Numbered from the stretch's first letter, positions 7,937-17,999 are shown. The stretch: DNA of 64,000 bases from Lichina pygmaea (GCA_963422465.1 OY730171.1:186001-250000), one strand, 5' to 3'. Made by a program: numbers and translations. Notes: generated by a model from the letters alone, not told the origin.

Positions 7937-8420
7937 CTAGTTCCAGAGCGTTCCTCTCCCCCAGCCCCGACCGCCTCCGACCGCCCCACCACCCCTTCCG
8001 GGAGACGCGTCGTCACCTCCCCAGCTGTGCTTGACCTGGAAAACACCGACCAGAGGGGTGGTGGAGGTGGTCGTCGGCGGCGCCTGCGGCGGCGACGTCT
8101 GGGGGGGTGTGACGGGGGTTGCGGGTCCGTGCGGCATCCCGTTGGCAGCGCCATGCCCGGCCGGTGTCTGAGGGGGGACGAGAACCCCATTGGTGACCAC
8201 TATCGAGCTTGGACCGATCGAACCCACCGGAGCCTGGGCGAGTGATGTCGGCAGCGTGACGGCAGCGTTGCCGGCGCCGGCTGTGGCAGGGCCGGCGCCA
8301 GCAGCCGTGGTGAGGCCGGACCCGGCGGGCATGCCACCCGCGGGGCCCAAGAGAGGAGGTTCTTCCCGACCGAACTTCAGTACAAGTCTCCCTCGCTCCC
8401 GACCGGACTTGATTAGTCTA
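7937..8420 (-). pseudogene. GC-rich Pro/Thr/Ala-rich open frame, function unknown
   Basis: A low-complexity frame (PPQTPAGHGAANGMPHG, PPQTSPPQAPPTTT) with an ATG at 8350 that stays open upstream to about 8420, where the minus strand has a pyrimidine run and a CTAG that could be a splice acceptor. The composition suits a host regulatory protein rather than a transposon. No domain is visible and it may be a fragment. Confidence 0.25.
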
Positions 8421-9316
8421 GGAGAACAATATCAATTAGTACACAGCTCTCCAGGAAATGAAGGCATAAGAAAAAGGGCAAGGTAGACATAAACACGAAC
8501 AGTAACTTCCAGACTCGTTCAGGAATGCCGAGGCAGATTTGGATAGCAATCATCACAATCATCACGATCAACAGAGTCAACGTCAACTCCATCTTGAGAT
8601 GGTTGGTTTTTGGGACGGAGAACCGGGGGGGAGACGAAGGCTTTATATGTAGGGGAGGGAACTTGCTTACCTGGTCTTCTGATATGGGGGGGTGCCAGGG
8701 TCAACCCAATCCGAAGCGCGGTCGAGCATCCTAGTGGCCAATCGTCGCAGCTGCCATTGGTCAGCTACCTGGCCAGACCCTTACTTCCCAGCCGGTACGT
8801 ACTACTATGGTCTTTCGCTCCTTCCTCCTCTGCCCTTGGCCATCCGATGCTGTTGTCATGATCGCCGGCATTAAGTGATGGGCTGGGGGGTGGTCATTGC
8901 TGATGACACAATTCACACCACCTACATCACCAAGGTGTTGTTGACAACCATCACTTTGACAGGAGAAATCTCGACCCGTGATTTGACAGCTACAGGTGGC
9001 ACCACTCTTGGTACTACCTTGGGACATCCTGAAACAGAAAGAACAATGCTACAGCCACGACGATTGCTGAGGTCCTCTCGGGTGATCGGGTGGGAGGGGA
9101 GAACATGGGCGTGGTATGGCGGAGGAGAGGTGGAGAGGTGGAGTAGCGGGGTGGTGGAGTGGTGGTGGAGTGGTGGTGGGGCGAGAAGCGAGGAAAAGTC
9201 AATTGTTGTCGAGCTGCAGGTACCCGTGAATATGCTGTGCAGTGTGGTACGCTAGACGTGACGTGCATGAAGGTGTGGCTTGGGACAGCTGATTAACTAA
9301 GCAGCTTCAAGATGAT
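8421..9316. other. Unassigned stretch with a GTGGA-rich simple repeat
   Basis: No recognisable gene on either strand. A degenerate GTGGAGTGGTGG repeat runs from about 9116 to 9182. The short frames here look incidental. Confidence 0.4.
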
Positions 9317-9832
9317 TGTTCACTGTGTAAGTACAGTCTGGCAATAAGTGCTACTTATACTCTGTACAGAGCTAGAAGTTGGCCCCTAGCTTTGAAGGCC
9401 ACTTCTAGATCCCTAACCCCTAAGAGGCCAACCCCTATCATGCACCAGCCAGAAGTGTCACGTAATTACAGAGTACGTAAGTTTACTAGTACACACCCCT
9501 CCAGGACAAAAGTAGGGGGCATGGGAAGAAAGAGAGCTACAAAGTACGTACTCTGTACTTCTGTACTGTAACTCAACTTTAGACAGGTACTTCTTTTACT
9601 CTGAAAACTATATGGTAGATTAGTGTGAACCGGCTACCAGCTGGGGAATGAGTGTCTTGATTGATCTTGCTAACTAAAATCTAGGAGCGACGACAAAGGA
9701 GAAGGAGGAGAAAAAACTCTGCACACTGTCATGTGCAGGCAAGACAACAATTTAGCCGTCGCTCAGGGGGAGGCTGATCTCGACACCCCTGTAAATCCCC
9801 AGGCAACTCTTCCAGAGAGTCCCCAGTCAACA
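9317..9832 (-). repeat. Putative 3' LTR of the copia remnant
   Basis: On the minus strand the copia frame ends TGA, then GGGGGTG, then TGTTGACTGGGG: a polypurine tract followed directly by an LTR start. The far edge is placed at TGTTCAC (9317) because that gives TGTT...AACA ends, but no second LTR or TSD is available to confirm it. Confidence 0.45.
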
Positions 9833-9839
9833 CACCCCC

Positions 9840-10212
9840 TCAGCGTTCCACTGAGCTCTTGACAAGCTTTCTGATGTCCATCAATCCTAGCTGCCGGACA
9901 AAGGCCTCGTGCTTCTGCTGTGGAAGTGCCTTCGTCACTCTGTCAGCTGGCATCTCGTCTGTGGGAATCCAATTAACATGCAGACATCCCTCTTGCACTT
10001 CCTGACCAAGCCACATATCATGGATGTTGATGTGGCGAAGTCGAGTCTTCAGCTGCAGGGTGTTCTTGGTTAGTAGATGAACGGTCTGCTGATTGTCGCA
10101 ATCAATCATGGCCAGTATCAAAGGTGATCACCTTGAAGAGTCATATCCATCTGTACAATTCCTTCGTGGCATTTGTGAGAGCCAGGAGCTCTGCCTCCAT
10201 GCTTGATGTTGT
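9840..10212 (-). pseudogene. Ty1/copia RNase H C-terminal remnant
   Basis: The 9840-10121 frame reads TRLRHINIHDMWLGQEVQ, then WIPTDEMPADRVTKALPQ and QLGLMDI, the typical copia RNase H end with its conserved ADxLTK-like motif. Upstream in another frame is EAELLALTNATKELYRWI followed by TGA, so a frameshift and a nonsense codon are present. Everything 5' of 10212 is lost where the B1 LTR begins. Confidence 0.85.
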
Positions 10213-10483
10213 TGTGACGAGGCAATAGCAGAGCAGAACTCAAGCCTAACTGATTTGGTAACCTTGACCTGACTTGGCTTGAGACTTGAGACTTGGATTG
10301 ATGTACAAGGCGAAAGACGAGGAAGGAAAAGAGAAAAGAAGAGAAGAAGCTGGGGGAGCAGGAGAAGTTCTTATAGGCAGGGGATCAGGCAACAGCGGAG
10401 CAAACAGGCAAACAGTGCAGATAGGACTTCCCGGCAAGGTGCGTGGCTTGTGCCAGATATGCAACTGGGCCAGAACTGTGACA
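10213..10483 (-). repeat. 3' LTR of B1 (271 bp)
   Basis: Nearly identical to 15260-15530. No tandem array and no dyads like those of families 1 and D are seen. The polypurine tract on the minus strand lies at 10484-10500 (GAAGGAGGGGGG). Confidence 0.93.
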
Positions 10484-10499
10484 TTACCCCCCTCCTTCA

Positions 10500-11185
10500 C
10501 ATGGTGAACTCCTGTGAGCCTCAGGCCGCTCGTGGGTGTAGTTCCGTGGCTGTGGTTTCCTTGGGTATTTCTCATGGAAGTTGTAGATGGCGTCTTTGGC
10601 GTTGTCAAGATGCTCAATAGGCTCTTCAGTGGTATCTTTGATTGGCCATCCAGACTATTTGACCAGGTACTTGAACTTCTGTCAAGATGTTGCTGGCTTG
10701 GAGTCAAGGATTTCTTCAACCTGGAACTCTTCATCTGTGTCTTGACCAATGACAGGGCCAGAGTGTTCATTTGATTGGCCAGGGATAGGATTAGCAGGTG
10801 TCAGACGTAGAAGGGAAACATGAAAGACAGAGTGGATCTTGAGAGTGTGTGGAAGCTCCAGATGGCAGGCATGACTTCCGACTGTCTTCAACACCTTGAA
10901 TAGTCCAATCCACTTGTTGTCAAGCTTTTTGCATGGGCGGCGTGTCCTGATGTTCTTGGTATTCAGCCAAACAAGATCTCCAGTTTGATAGGATGGTGAC
11001 GGGACTTGATGCAAATTGGTGGCGTGAGCTTGAGCTTCCTGGGATAGTCGGAGTTCAGCTTGCAACTGTTCCAGAATCTGCGTCATTTCTCCAGAGATTT
11101 CCATAGCATCTTGGTTGCAGGCTTCACCCATGGGTGTGATGCTGAGCTGTGGATGGAACCCTTTGTTGGCAAAGAACAGTGACAT
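10500..11185 (-). pseudogene. pol: pol C-terminal region and chromodomain of B1
   Basis: The 10682-11185 frame ends VEEILDSKPATS followed by TGA. The frame continues QKFKYLVK, TAG, SGWPIKD, then EEPIEHLDNAKDAIYNF to the polypurine tract. It is a chromodomain with two nonsense codons; the TAG sits where the conserved Trp of YLVKW belongs. Upstream is the integrase C-terminal DNA-binding part (YQTGDLVWLNTKN). Confidence 0.85.
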
Positions 11186-11236
11186 GCCAGAGGAATCAGA
11201 CTGGGAGTTGTTCTGCGTGAACTCTGCCAGAGGAAG

Positions 11237-11806
11237 CTATTGGACCCAGTCATCTTGGAGATAGTTGACATAGGATCTCAGGTAGTGTTCAAGCTCCTGA
11301 TTCTCTTGTTCTGTCTGACCATCTGTCTCTGGGTGGTGTCCTGAGGATAGTCGTAGCATGACGTCAAGATGGGCACAGAGTACTTTCCAGAATGAGCTGA
11401 CAAACTGACCTCCTCTGTCTGAGACAATGCTCCTGGGCAAGCCATGGGTACAGACAACAAACTGGATGAACATCCGGACAAGATGTGAGGTTGTCATCTC
11501 AGCACATGGCACAAAGTGGTGTTCTTTGGTGAGACAGTCAGTGATGACCCAGATGTGCTTGGCACCAGGGAAGCAGGTATCTCTTGACTTGGGCAAGTCA
11601 GTAATGAAATCTATAGCCAGATCCTGCCAACATTGCTGAGGCACGGGAAGAGACAGCAGCTCTCCTTGGCGATCACAGGCAGGCTTTGCTCGAGAGCAGA
11701 CATGACAATTCCTGATGTACTGCCGTATGATGTTCACTATCTTTGGCCAATAGTACCAACAAGACAGAAGATTGTGGGTCTTGGCAATCCTAGTGTGGCC
11801 AGCCAT
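11237..11806 (-). pseudogene. Integrase core of B1
   Basis: Contains the zinc-binding end (NCHVCSRAKPACDRQGE) and the catalytic D, D, E in AIDFITDLP, VSDRGGQF and TDGQTEQENQ. The 189-aa open frame ends at a TAG after DDWVQ. The usual upstream HH residues fall in the preceding broken part. Confidence 0.85.
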
Positions 11807-11869
11807 TGCTTGGTCATGGGCTTCTTGGAACAGGCGTAGGCGTAGCTCATCGTTCTCAGAGATCCAGAG

Positions 11870-12817
11870 TCAGTTCTTGTAGAAGAGACAGTCATTTTCC
11901 AAGCTGCAGTCTGAGAGAGACACTTCTCGACTGTGCCTGACACCATCCCTTAGCATCTGTGACACTGTTACCACTGGATCACCTTCAGCAAGGTTGTTAT
12001 AGGCAGCTTGGATAACATCTGAAAGAGGTGTAGCATCAGGTTCAGTGTCAACTGGTGCAGCTTCTGAACATCTCAGGATCTGGATGGGCTTGACTTGAAC
12101 CTCTGAATGTGCAAGATTCTTGGGCTTGAGGATGACTTGCTCCATGAAGTCTTGACAGGGATCACTGTCTGACAGGAGGTCTTGGGAATGTCGAGTGAGG
12201 GTGTCGGCCTTACACTGACTGCCTGGACAATAGCTGATCTTGAAATTGAAGCGTGACAAGAACTCGCTCCAACGGGCTTGACAGCGGGAAAGGCACTTTG
12301 ACGACATGAAGTACTCCAAGTTCTTGTGATCAGAGATCACTTTGACAGGTTCTGGAGATCCTTCAAGCTCTGCTCGCCATTCTTCAAAGGCACAGACAAT
12401 TGCCAGCAACTCTTTGTCGTAGATTTCGTAGTTGCATTCTGCCGGCAGGTGGCGGTGTGACAAGAAGGCAACAGGGCGTAGAACTCCTTCATGGTCTGGC
12501 TGTGACAGGACAGCACCAGAGACGTAGTCAGAAGTGTCAGTCTCAACAACACACTCCTTCTCCGGATCAAAGTGCTGCAGGATGGGTGCAGTGCTGAACG
12601 CCTTCTTGATGCTTTCAAACAAGCGCTGCTCTGGGGTTTCCCACTTGAAGGCAACATTCTTCTTGGTCAGAGCTGTGAGTGGGGATGCAAGCTTGGCAAA
12701 GTCTTTGATGAACCAGCGGTAGAAGTTTGCAAAGGCAATAAAGCTCTGCACTTCCTTGAGACTGGCAGGAGGCTTCCACTCCTTGATGGTGTCAGTCTTG
12801 GCTGGGTCCATACTCAC
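11870..12817 (-). CDS. RNase H region of B1 pol
   Basis: A 315-aa open frame beginning with the RT connection (SFIAFANFYRWFIKDFAKLA), then the RNase H signature [16 protein letters not shown], the [16 protein letters not shown] segment and [13 protein letters not shown]. It is part of the pol polyprotein, separated from RT (12827-13771) by a stop at its 5' side. Confidence 0.85.
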   Translation of the reverse strand: MSMDPAKTDTIKEWKPPASLKEVQSFIAFANFYRWFIKDFAKLASPLTALTKKNVAFKWETPEQRLFESIKKAFSTAPILQHFDPEKECVVETDTSDYVSGAVLSQPDHEGVLRPVAFLSHRHLPAECNYEIYDKELLAIVCAFEEWRAELEGSPEPVKVISDHKNLEYFMSSKCLSRCQARWSEFLSRFNFKISYCPGSQCKADTLTRHSQDLLSDSDPCQDFMEQVILKPKNLAHSEVQVKPIQILRCSEAAPVDTEPDATPLSDVIQAAYNNLAEGDPVVTVSQMLRDGVRHSREVSLSDCSLENDCLFYKN

Positions 12818-12826
12818 AGATCCAGG

Positions 12827-13771
12827 TCAGCCGTCTTCAGTGGCAGACTGAATGATGAGGCCAAGGTACTTGACTTGATGGACTTCAAAGTCACACTTGG
12901 AGATGTCAACTTGCAGGCTTGCATCTCGTAGTCGACTGAGAACAAGCTTGACATGCTTCTGGTGTTCCTTGAGTGTCTGACTGTAGATAAGGATGTCATC
13001 CACATAGGCAGTGCCAAAGACATCAAGGATGTCAGGTCCCAAAACATCATTGATGTAGTTCTGGAATGTGCTTGGAGTATTGGCAAGACCAAAGGGCATG
13101 ACAAGGTATTCGTAGAGGCCTGAGTGTGTGCGGAACGCAGTCTTCCATTCTTCACCTTCCTTCATCCGGATACGGTTGAAGGCACCAACAATGTCAAGCT
13201 TGGTGTACCACACAGCTTTGCAAAGCTGGTCCAACATCTCCCGGATCAGTGGTAGGGGGTAACAGTTCTTGATGGTAATAGTGTTGAGTGCTCTGTAGTC
13301 TACACAGAAACACAATCCACCTCCTGGCTTCTTGACAAAGAGGACTGGTGCAGCAGCAGATGATGAAGATGCTTGAATGAAGCCCTTGTTCAGGTTCTCT
13401 GTCAGGTATTTCTTGAGAACTTCAAGTTCTTCTCTGCTCATGCTGTACAGAGGTCCAGAGGGTGCCTGGGTTCCTGGTTCCATCTTGATCTTGTGGTCAA
13501 CTCCTGGGTGTAGAGGAGGAAGCTTGTCAGCGTCATCCTTGCTGAAGACGTCCAGGAACTTGTGGTACTGAGCAGGGAGAAGTGTGGCAGGGTCCACACA
13601 CTTCTTTGGCTTCAACACCTGCTCAATGTCTCTCAGAGAAACACTGAACACCTGGTGATCTGGCTTGGCAGCAAGGAGAGAAAATGCGGCAGCATTGATG
13701 GGGATTGGCGTGGCAGAAAGAGGCTTGGGATCCTGAGGCTTTCCAGCAGACGTCTTGGCTTCAAGATCCAA
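12827..13771 (-). CDS. Reverse transcriptase region of B1 pol
   Basis: A 314-aa frame with the finger/palm motifs [55 protein letters not shown] and the catalytic YVDD in AYVDDILIYS. The N-terminal start shown is not a true initiator; the frame is part of a gag-pol product broken upstream by stops around 13800-13860. Confidence 0.88.
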   Translation of the reverse strand: MDLEAKTSAGKPQDPKPLSATPIPINAAAFSLLAAKPDHQVFSVSLRDIEQVLKPKKCVDPATLLPAQYHKFLDVFSKDDADKLPPLHPGVDHKIKMEPGTQAPSGPLYSMSREELEVLKKYLTENLNKGFIQASSSSAAAPVLFVKKPGGGLCFCVDYRALNTITIKNCYPLPLIREMLDQLCKAVWYTKLDIVGAFNRIRMKEGEEWKTAFRTHSGLYEYLVMPFGLANTPSTFQNYINDVLGPDILDVFGTAYVDDILIYSQTLKEHQKHVKLVLSRLRDASLQVDISKCDFEVHQVKYLGLIIQSATEDG

Positions 13772-13799
13772 AGAGATTGGATAGCTATTGTTTGACTTG

Positions 13800-14320
13800 A
13801 GGCATGCAGATCAGCAGTGATCTGACTTGAACATGATTGAGGTGTTTGCCCAATCAATGTGTAGCCTGTGCTTCTGGAGCTATGGCATCCCCAGAATCAC
13901 ATCATAGTGAAGACCAGGAGACACAAAGAGAGAGACTTCTTCCTGGTGCACACCATGTGCTGTGGTCATGATTGTCTTGGTGAGATGCGTGGTTTGTGAT
14001 GTCTTGCCATCAAACGATCACAATGTGCGTGGGTAGGGGAGAGGTTCTTGGTGAAGAGATTGCGCAAAGGAAGCACCAATGCAGCCAAATGCTGAACAGC
14101 CAGAGTCAATAAGAGTATTGCACTTGAATTTCCCATCTAGGATACAAGGAAGAAACAAGCACTTGCTGTCTAATTGCTGGTCTGGAGACAGATAGCCAAC
14201 ATGGAGATCCTTTTCATGTTCTTGGGTGCGACGATAACCAAGGACTACTTGTTTTCCGACTCTGGAGTAGTCTCAACAGTGGCAGACTTGGTGGTGGTTG
14301 TGGTGGTGGCAACAACAGGC
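13800..14320 (-). pseudogene. Protease region of B1
   Basis: The minus strand near 14090-14115 reads LIDSGCSAFGCIGA, the aspartic protease D-S-G site, and further on GMP-TAG-LQKHRLHIDWAN. Several stops interrupt the frame between gag and RT. Confidence 0.65.
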
Positions 14321-15201
14321 ATGCTTTTCACTGGACAGAAGGTTGAGATGTGACCTTGGTTCCCACAGTAGAAGCAGAGGCCTTTGCTTCAGCGACATTC
14401 TTGCTTTTCTGGCATCAGCTTAGAGTGGCTGAGATCCATAGTAGGACTTGGTGGCTGTGGCGTGAAGGCTGGCTTGATGAACCCTGGACACAGAACTGAA
14501 GCTCCTGACTGTGGAACTGAGGCTTGGGTGGGAGGTGCTTGATGTGGACGGTGAGAGTTGGCAGAAGTGGCACGCAACTGGTTGTCCTGCAGCTGGCATT
14601 CCTCAACAAGCTTCTGATAGCTGATGTCCTTGAGGTTGATGCTGACAAGCTGCTTGGCAAGCTCTTCAGAGACAGCGCATCGAAGATAGCACTTCAAGGC
14701 CTTGTTGTTGAAGCCTGTGCGTGGAGTATACTGATTGAACTCTGTGAAGAACTCGGCAAAGGAACAGTTGGCCTGACGTAAGGTGATGAGCTTTCTCTGA
14801 GCTAGGAACTCTGGGTCTGGGTCAGAGAAAGTGTTCCGGAGATCTTGGACAATGTTGTGCCAGTCAATGTACTGGCCAGCTGTGATCTTAGCTGAGATGT
14901 AGGACTGCGCAGTGCCAGTTGTGCGTGAAAAGACATACGTAATCCACGATGTTTCCGTGGGGTACCGGTCAGTGTTGAGCGTCATCTTGAGTGACAGTGA
15001 TGTGATGAAGCTCTCAAGCTTCTCATGCGTGATTTCCGTGTTTCCGCCATCACCACTGAAGATCTCTGGGTCAGCAGTGTGTTCGGACTTGGACTTGGGA
15101 GTAGTGTTAGTAGCTTGAATTCGCATGAACTCTGCAAACATGTTGCGAAGGAACTTGTCATTTCCAGCAACTGGCATGGCTTGGTCTGGTTGTTGAGACA
15201 T
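14320..15201 (-). pseudogene. gag: gag of B1 with CCHC knuckle
   Basis: The ATG at 15199-15201 is 58 bp from the 5' LTR. The 270-aa frame has the gag fold region (FAEFFTEFNQYTPRTGFNNK) and stops at a TGA just before the zinc knuckle CFYCGNQGHISTFC, which lies in the same frame downstream. Copy B2 has CAA at that codon, so the ancestor was probably CGA (Arg) and CpG decay created the stop. Confidence 0.85.
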
Positions 15202-15259
15202 GACAAGGACGTGAACGTGGCTTGGTGAAGTGTGTTATGGTTGGGTAGGTCTTTCGCAG

Positions 15260-15530
15260 TGTGACAAGGCAATAGCAGAGCAGAACTCAAGCCTAACTGA
15301 TTTGGTAACCTTGACCTGACTTGGCTTGAGACTTGAGACTTGGATTGATGTACAAGGCGAAAGATGAGGAAGGAAAAGAGAAAAGAAGAGAAGAAGCTGG
15401 GGGAGCAGGAGAAGTTCTTATAGGCAGGGGATCAGGCAACAGCGGAGCAAACAGGCAAACAGTGCAGATGGGACTTCCCGGCAAGGTGCGTGGCTTGTGC
15501 CAGATATGCAACTGGGCCAGAACTGTGACA
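15260..15530 (-). repeat. 5' LTR of B1 (271 bp)
   Basis: Pairs with 10213-10483. It is followed on the plus strand by CCAAG, which is LINE 5' sequence continuous with 48409 onward in LINE H. Confidence 0.93.
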
Positions 15531-16206
15531 CCAAGTAGGGAGGAGTTCTCCTTGGTCCGCTGTCGCCTGTGGGGCCCCGGTTGCACCTGTTGGCCCACTG
15601 GATAACCCAGTCCCCCAGCCCCAGATTGTGGATTGTACGAAGAGACTTCGTGGCAAGGCCTTAGGCAAAACCATCAAGCCAGCACTTTGGCTATCACACA
15701 GCCCTTAGGCACTGGAGCAGTGACGTCTCCTCGTACGACCACTCTCCTTCTTTAACAGGTGGTCTGCGTTCGATTAACAACGCCGCAGTGCCAAGACCAC
15801 TCCCCCCCTAGCAGATCCTCACACGTTAGCTGGAGACTCTGCTAGGAGGGTGACGTGATGAGAACTCCTCTCGACTACTCCAGAGGTGCCCTATCAGACG
15901 CCTAGACTTCACATCCACCAGCTGTGGGGCTGGCTTCAGACTGTAGTGTACACAGTAGTCGTCTGTCAGGTGGTTTTCATCTCCCAAGCTTGGTCACAGT
16001 CCTCTGTTCTGCTGTAGCTGTTTCACAGGGGTGTCCAGGGTGCCTGCGTGACACCTCCGGTGGCCCATCACTCCGCAACACCAGCAGCTCGACCAGCGAC
16101 TTGATTAGCTCTCGGTGCAGCGACTACGAGCAGCCTGGGAAGCTGCCCGCCATCGACTGCCCCGAGGTTCCCAGCCTGCACCACGTGGAGGTTCGAGTTG
16201 TTGCAG
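15531..16206 (-). mobile_element. LINE 5' region fragment (K1)
   Basis: Aligns to the outer 5' part of LINE H (about 48410-49085) and ends at the same base (CTGCAACAACTC on the minus strand). It is cut on its inner side by the B1 LTR. It carries a 9-bp inverted repeat CCTAGCAGA (15807-15815) / TCTGCTAGG (15838-15846), also kept in LINE H. Confidence 0.75.
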
Positions 16207-16487
16207 GCCTATGCAGATCTTCTAGCTAAGAGTGAGTTTCTTCAGAAAACTTTTGAAGGAATAAAAAGTGAAGACTGAGAGTGACTAGGAGATGTAGCAA
16301 AAGGAAATCTTGTAGTGGCTGGTGGAGAGAAAACTTCTAGATAGTAGAGTGTGAGTAGTAGAGTTTGAAAGCCAGATTAAACTGGTTTAATCTTTTCAAA
16401 GACATGAACCAGTATAGGAACTTCTGTAGAAGCTCTGGGTTTGAAATAGTAGAAATGAAATCTTGAGAATTGAAGGGAGCTTGCTGT

Positions 16488-16669
16488 CTTTGTGTCATGA
16501 TCAGTCGGTCTTGTGTGTCACGTGATGCTAGGGCTAGGGCTAGGGCTTACCCCACACGTGATACGTTGCTCTATGTAGCTTTCTGGCTAGACTGTAGTGA
16601 GAGAACAATCTAATTACATCACACATAATCTGCTTCCACTGCCTGGTTGGCCTGCTTTGCTACACTTTG
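16488..16669. mobile_element. 172-bp solo LTR (16493-16664) with TSD CTTTG
   Basis: CTTTG flanks a TGT...ACA segment absent from the matching position of LINE H. Ends and 5-bp TSD fit a solo LTR of an unknown family. Inside are three copies of CTAGGG at about 16530-16547, flanked by CACGTGAT motifs. Confidence 0.75.
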
Positions 16670-16819
16670 ACTTAAATAGAGAGAGTATGAAGAGGTGATA
16701 TATTTCACTATCTCTTCTGCTTAACCACAAATATGTGAAGAGGTAGAGAAATCTGGAACTCCAGCTCTGAATAGAAAACTTGCCAGACTAATTCTCCCAG
16801 TTCTGGTTTGTAGTAGTAG

Positions 16820-16824
16820 ACTTA
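16820..16824. repeat. Target-site duplication ACTTA (left) of chromovirus C
   Basis: Matches 23428-23432. Confidence 0.95.
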
Positions 16825-17455
16825 TGTTGCGGTCTGTACTGTACCGTCCTATCCGAGTATAGGATTAGGGCGAGAGGTGGAAGGCGGGTTGGTTCTCGCA
16901 GGAGAGGAGTGTCAAGGAGTGCGAAGGGGTTTGGTGGAACGTGGTGGTGGTGACACCTGATCAATAGCTTTGTACAAAAGGATTGTATTGAAGTAGATCT
17001 AGTTGTCTGGATCACAACATGAGTTGAAGATGATTGTTCCATAGGGGAACTATCACCAGACTATATAGTGCTCAGTTCGTGAGCACAGTGAGCTCTGCTC
17101 ACTTTGCTCACTCGGTGAGATCAGTGAGCTCTGCTCACTTTGCTCATGGTTCATGCACACTGTGGTGAGCTGGGTGAGCTCTGCTCACTTTGCTCACTTG
17201 TTCATGCACACTGCGGCGAGCTGGGTGAGCTCTGCTCACTTTGCTCACTTTTCATGCATGCTGTGGCAAGCTGGGTGAGCTCTGCTCACTTTGCTCACTT
17301 GTTCGTGCATATGCATGCTGCGGCAAGCACCCCCTGGTTTGTCTCGCCAGTCACGTGACTGGTTCCCGTGTCACACTGCCTGGTACTTCTGTCCAGTATC
17401 CTGTCTGCTGCTTTCTGTGAGTATATAAAGACTGTATTCCTCCTGGGTCGTAACA
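16825..17455 (-). repeat. 3' LTR of chromovirus C (type 2)
   Basis: TGTT...AACA. It shares the first part with type 1, then diverges. The array at 17079-17289 has five dyads G(T/C)(G/A)AG(C/A)-N12-GCTCAC starting at 17079, 17115, 17165, 17216 and 17266, all with a 12-bp spacer. GTCACGTGAC is at 17350-17359 and TATATAAA at 17422-17429, both leading into the antisense ORF. Confidence 0.95.
17079..17289 (+). promoter_or_regulatory. Array of five N12 dyads in LTR type 2
   Basis: GTGAGC-N12-GCTCAC at 17079-17102 and 17165-17188 are perfect; the others differ by one or two bases in the left half. The array holds the same position as the N10 dyads of type 1 but has a different sequence and spacing. 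Confidence 0.65.
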
Positions 17456-17498
17456 CTATCCTTCTCTCTATCTTTCATCATCTTGATGAAATCTGGTC

Positions 17499-17999
17499 AT
17501 ACCTCCAAAGTCATGTGCGACTGTTAGCCGAACTCAGCTTGCTGCTCAAATCTGCGATTGGGGTTTTGTTTTGCGTACGCCCTGCAACTTTTGTGTTCTC
17601 CGTGGTCGTCTGTACTTCCAGATGCTGGGAGAAGACGATAAGTTGAAATATGCTGTGTGCACTTGGCGTGGAAGGTCTTGTGTCTCTGTGTCCTGGGAAT
17701 CTCTGAACATGTCCCGGGACAACCTCTGTGAGGATGTGGCCACTGACAAGGCAACACGCAACACACTCTTCAAACAACTTGCCACAGTGCAGGCTTGTCT
17801 GTCTTGGAAGTGAAAGGTGTTGGAGGGTGCTGAGGTCTGTGCAAGGCAGAAGCTTCAGTGCTTGGTGAAAGAGATAGAGTTGGATGGCAAGGATTTGACT
17901 TGATCAGTTATTGACATGTCCCTCCTGCAGGCTGAGCTGTTTGGTCCTGCTCCTGCCAGAACTGTTGCAGAAGAAGCTGGCAGTTCGCGAGGTTCTTGA
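17499..17999 (+). pseudogene. Antisense Zn2Cys6 ORF of chromovirus C (type 2)
   Basis: The 501-nt frame matches F. The start codon is ATA (17499-17501) where F has ATG. Two of the six cluster cysteines are Tyr (GRLYF, KLKYAVC). The stop at codon 105 is TGA (17811-17813), and there is a further TGA in LT-TGA-SVI. Variant residues (GEDDKLK, SVSWESLNMSR, ATDKATR) match F rather than A, E and I. Confidence 0.7.

Larger units (their letters stand above)
10213..15530 (-). mobile_element. Chromovirus B1: Ty3/gypsy element, family B
   Basis: Two 271-bp LTRs (TGTGAC...TGTGACA) flank gag, protease, RT, RNase H, integrase and chromodomain on the minus strand. Reading frames are long with few stops. There is no target-site duplication: GTTGT on the left (copia) and CCAAG on the right (LINE 5' region). 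Family B has no antisense ORF; pol ends almost at the 3' LTR. Confidence 0.93.
16208..16824 (-). mobile_element. LINE K 3' end (ORF2 C-terminus and 3' UTR), left piece
   Basis: Aligns with LINE H 37000-37440 on the same strand. The C-terminal coding sequence appears from about 16380 (GLASFLF-like and Leu-rich end region). It is split by a 172-bp solo LTR (16493-16664) and by chromovirus C, and resumes at 23428-23438 and 30079-30141. No poly(A/T) tail remains at its 3' edge. Confidence 0.75.

Noticed and set aside
7937-8190. Arg-rich ORF with a run of arginines as a DNA-binding protein
   Set aside because: Frame shadow of a GC-rich CGG/CGN stretch. The alternative Pro/Thr-rich frame on the same strand is more plausible, and neither has a recognised domain.
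9840-10212. Copia remnant as part of chromovirus B1
   Set aside because: The RNase H motif order (IHDMWLGQEVQ, ADRVTKALPQ) is copia type, and B1 has its own complete gypsy RNase H at 11870-12817.
16525-16550. Telomere repeat
   Set aside because: Only three CTAGGG units, not TTAGGG, inside a 172-bp insertion with its own TSD.
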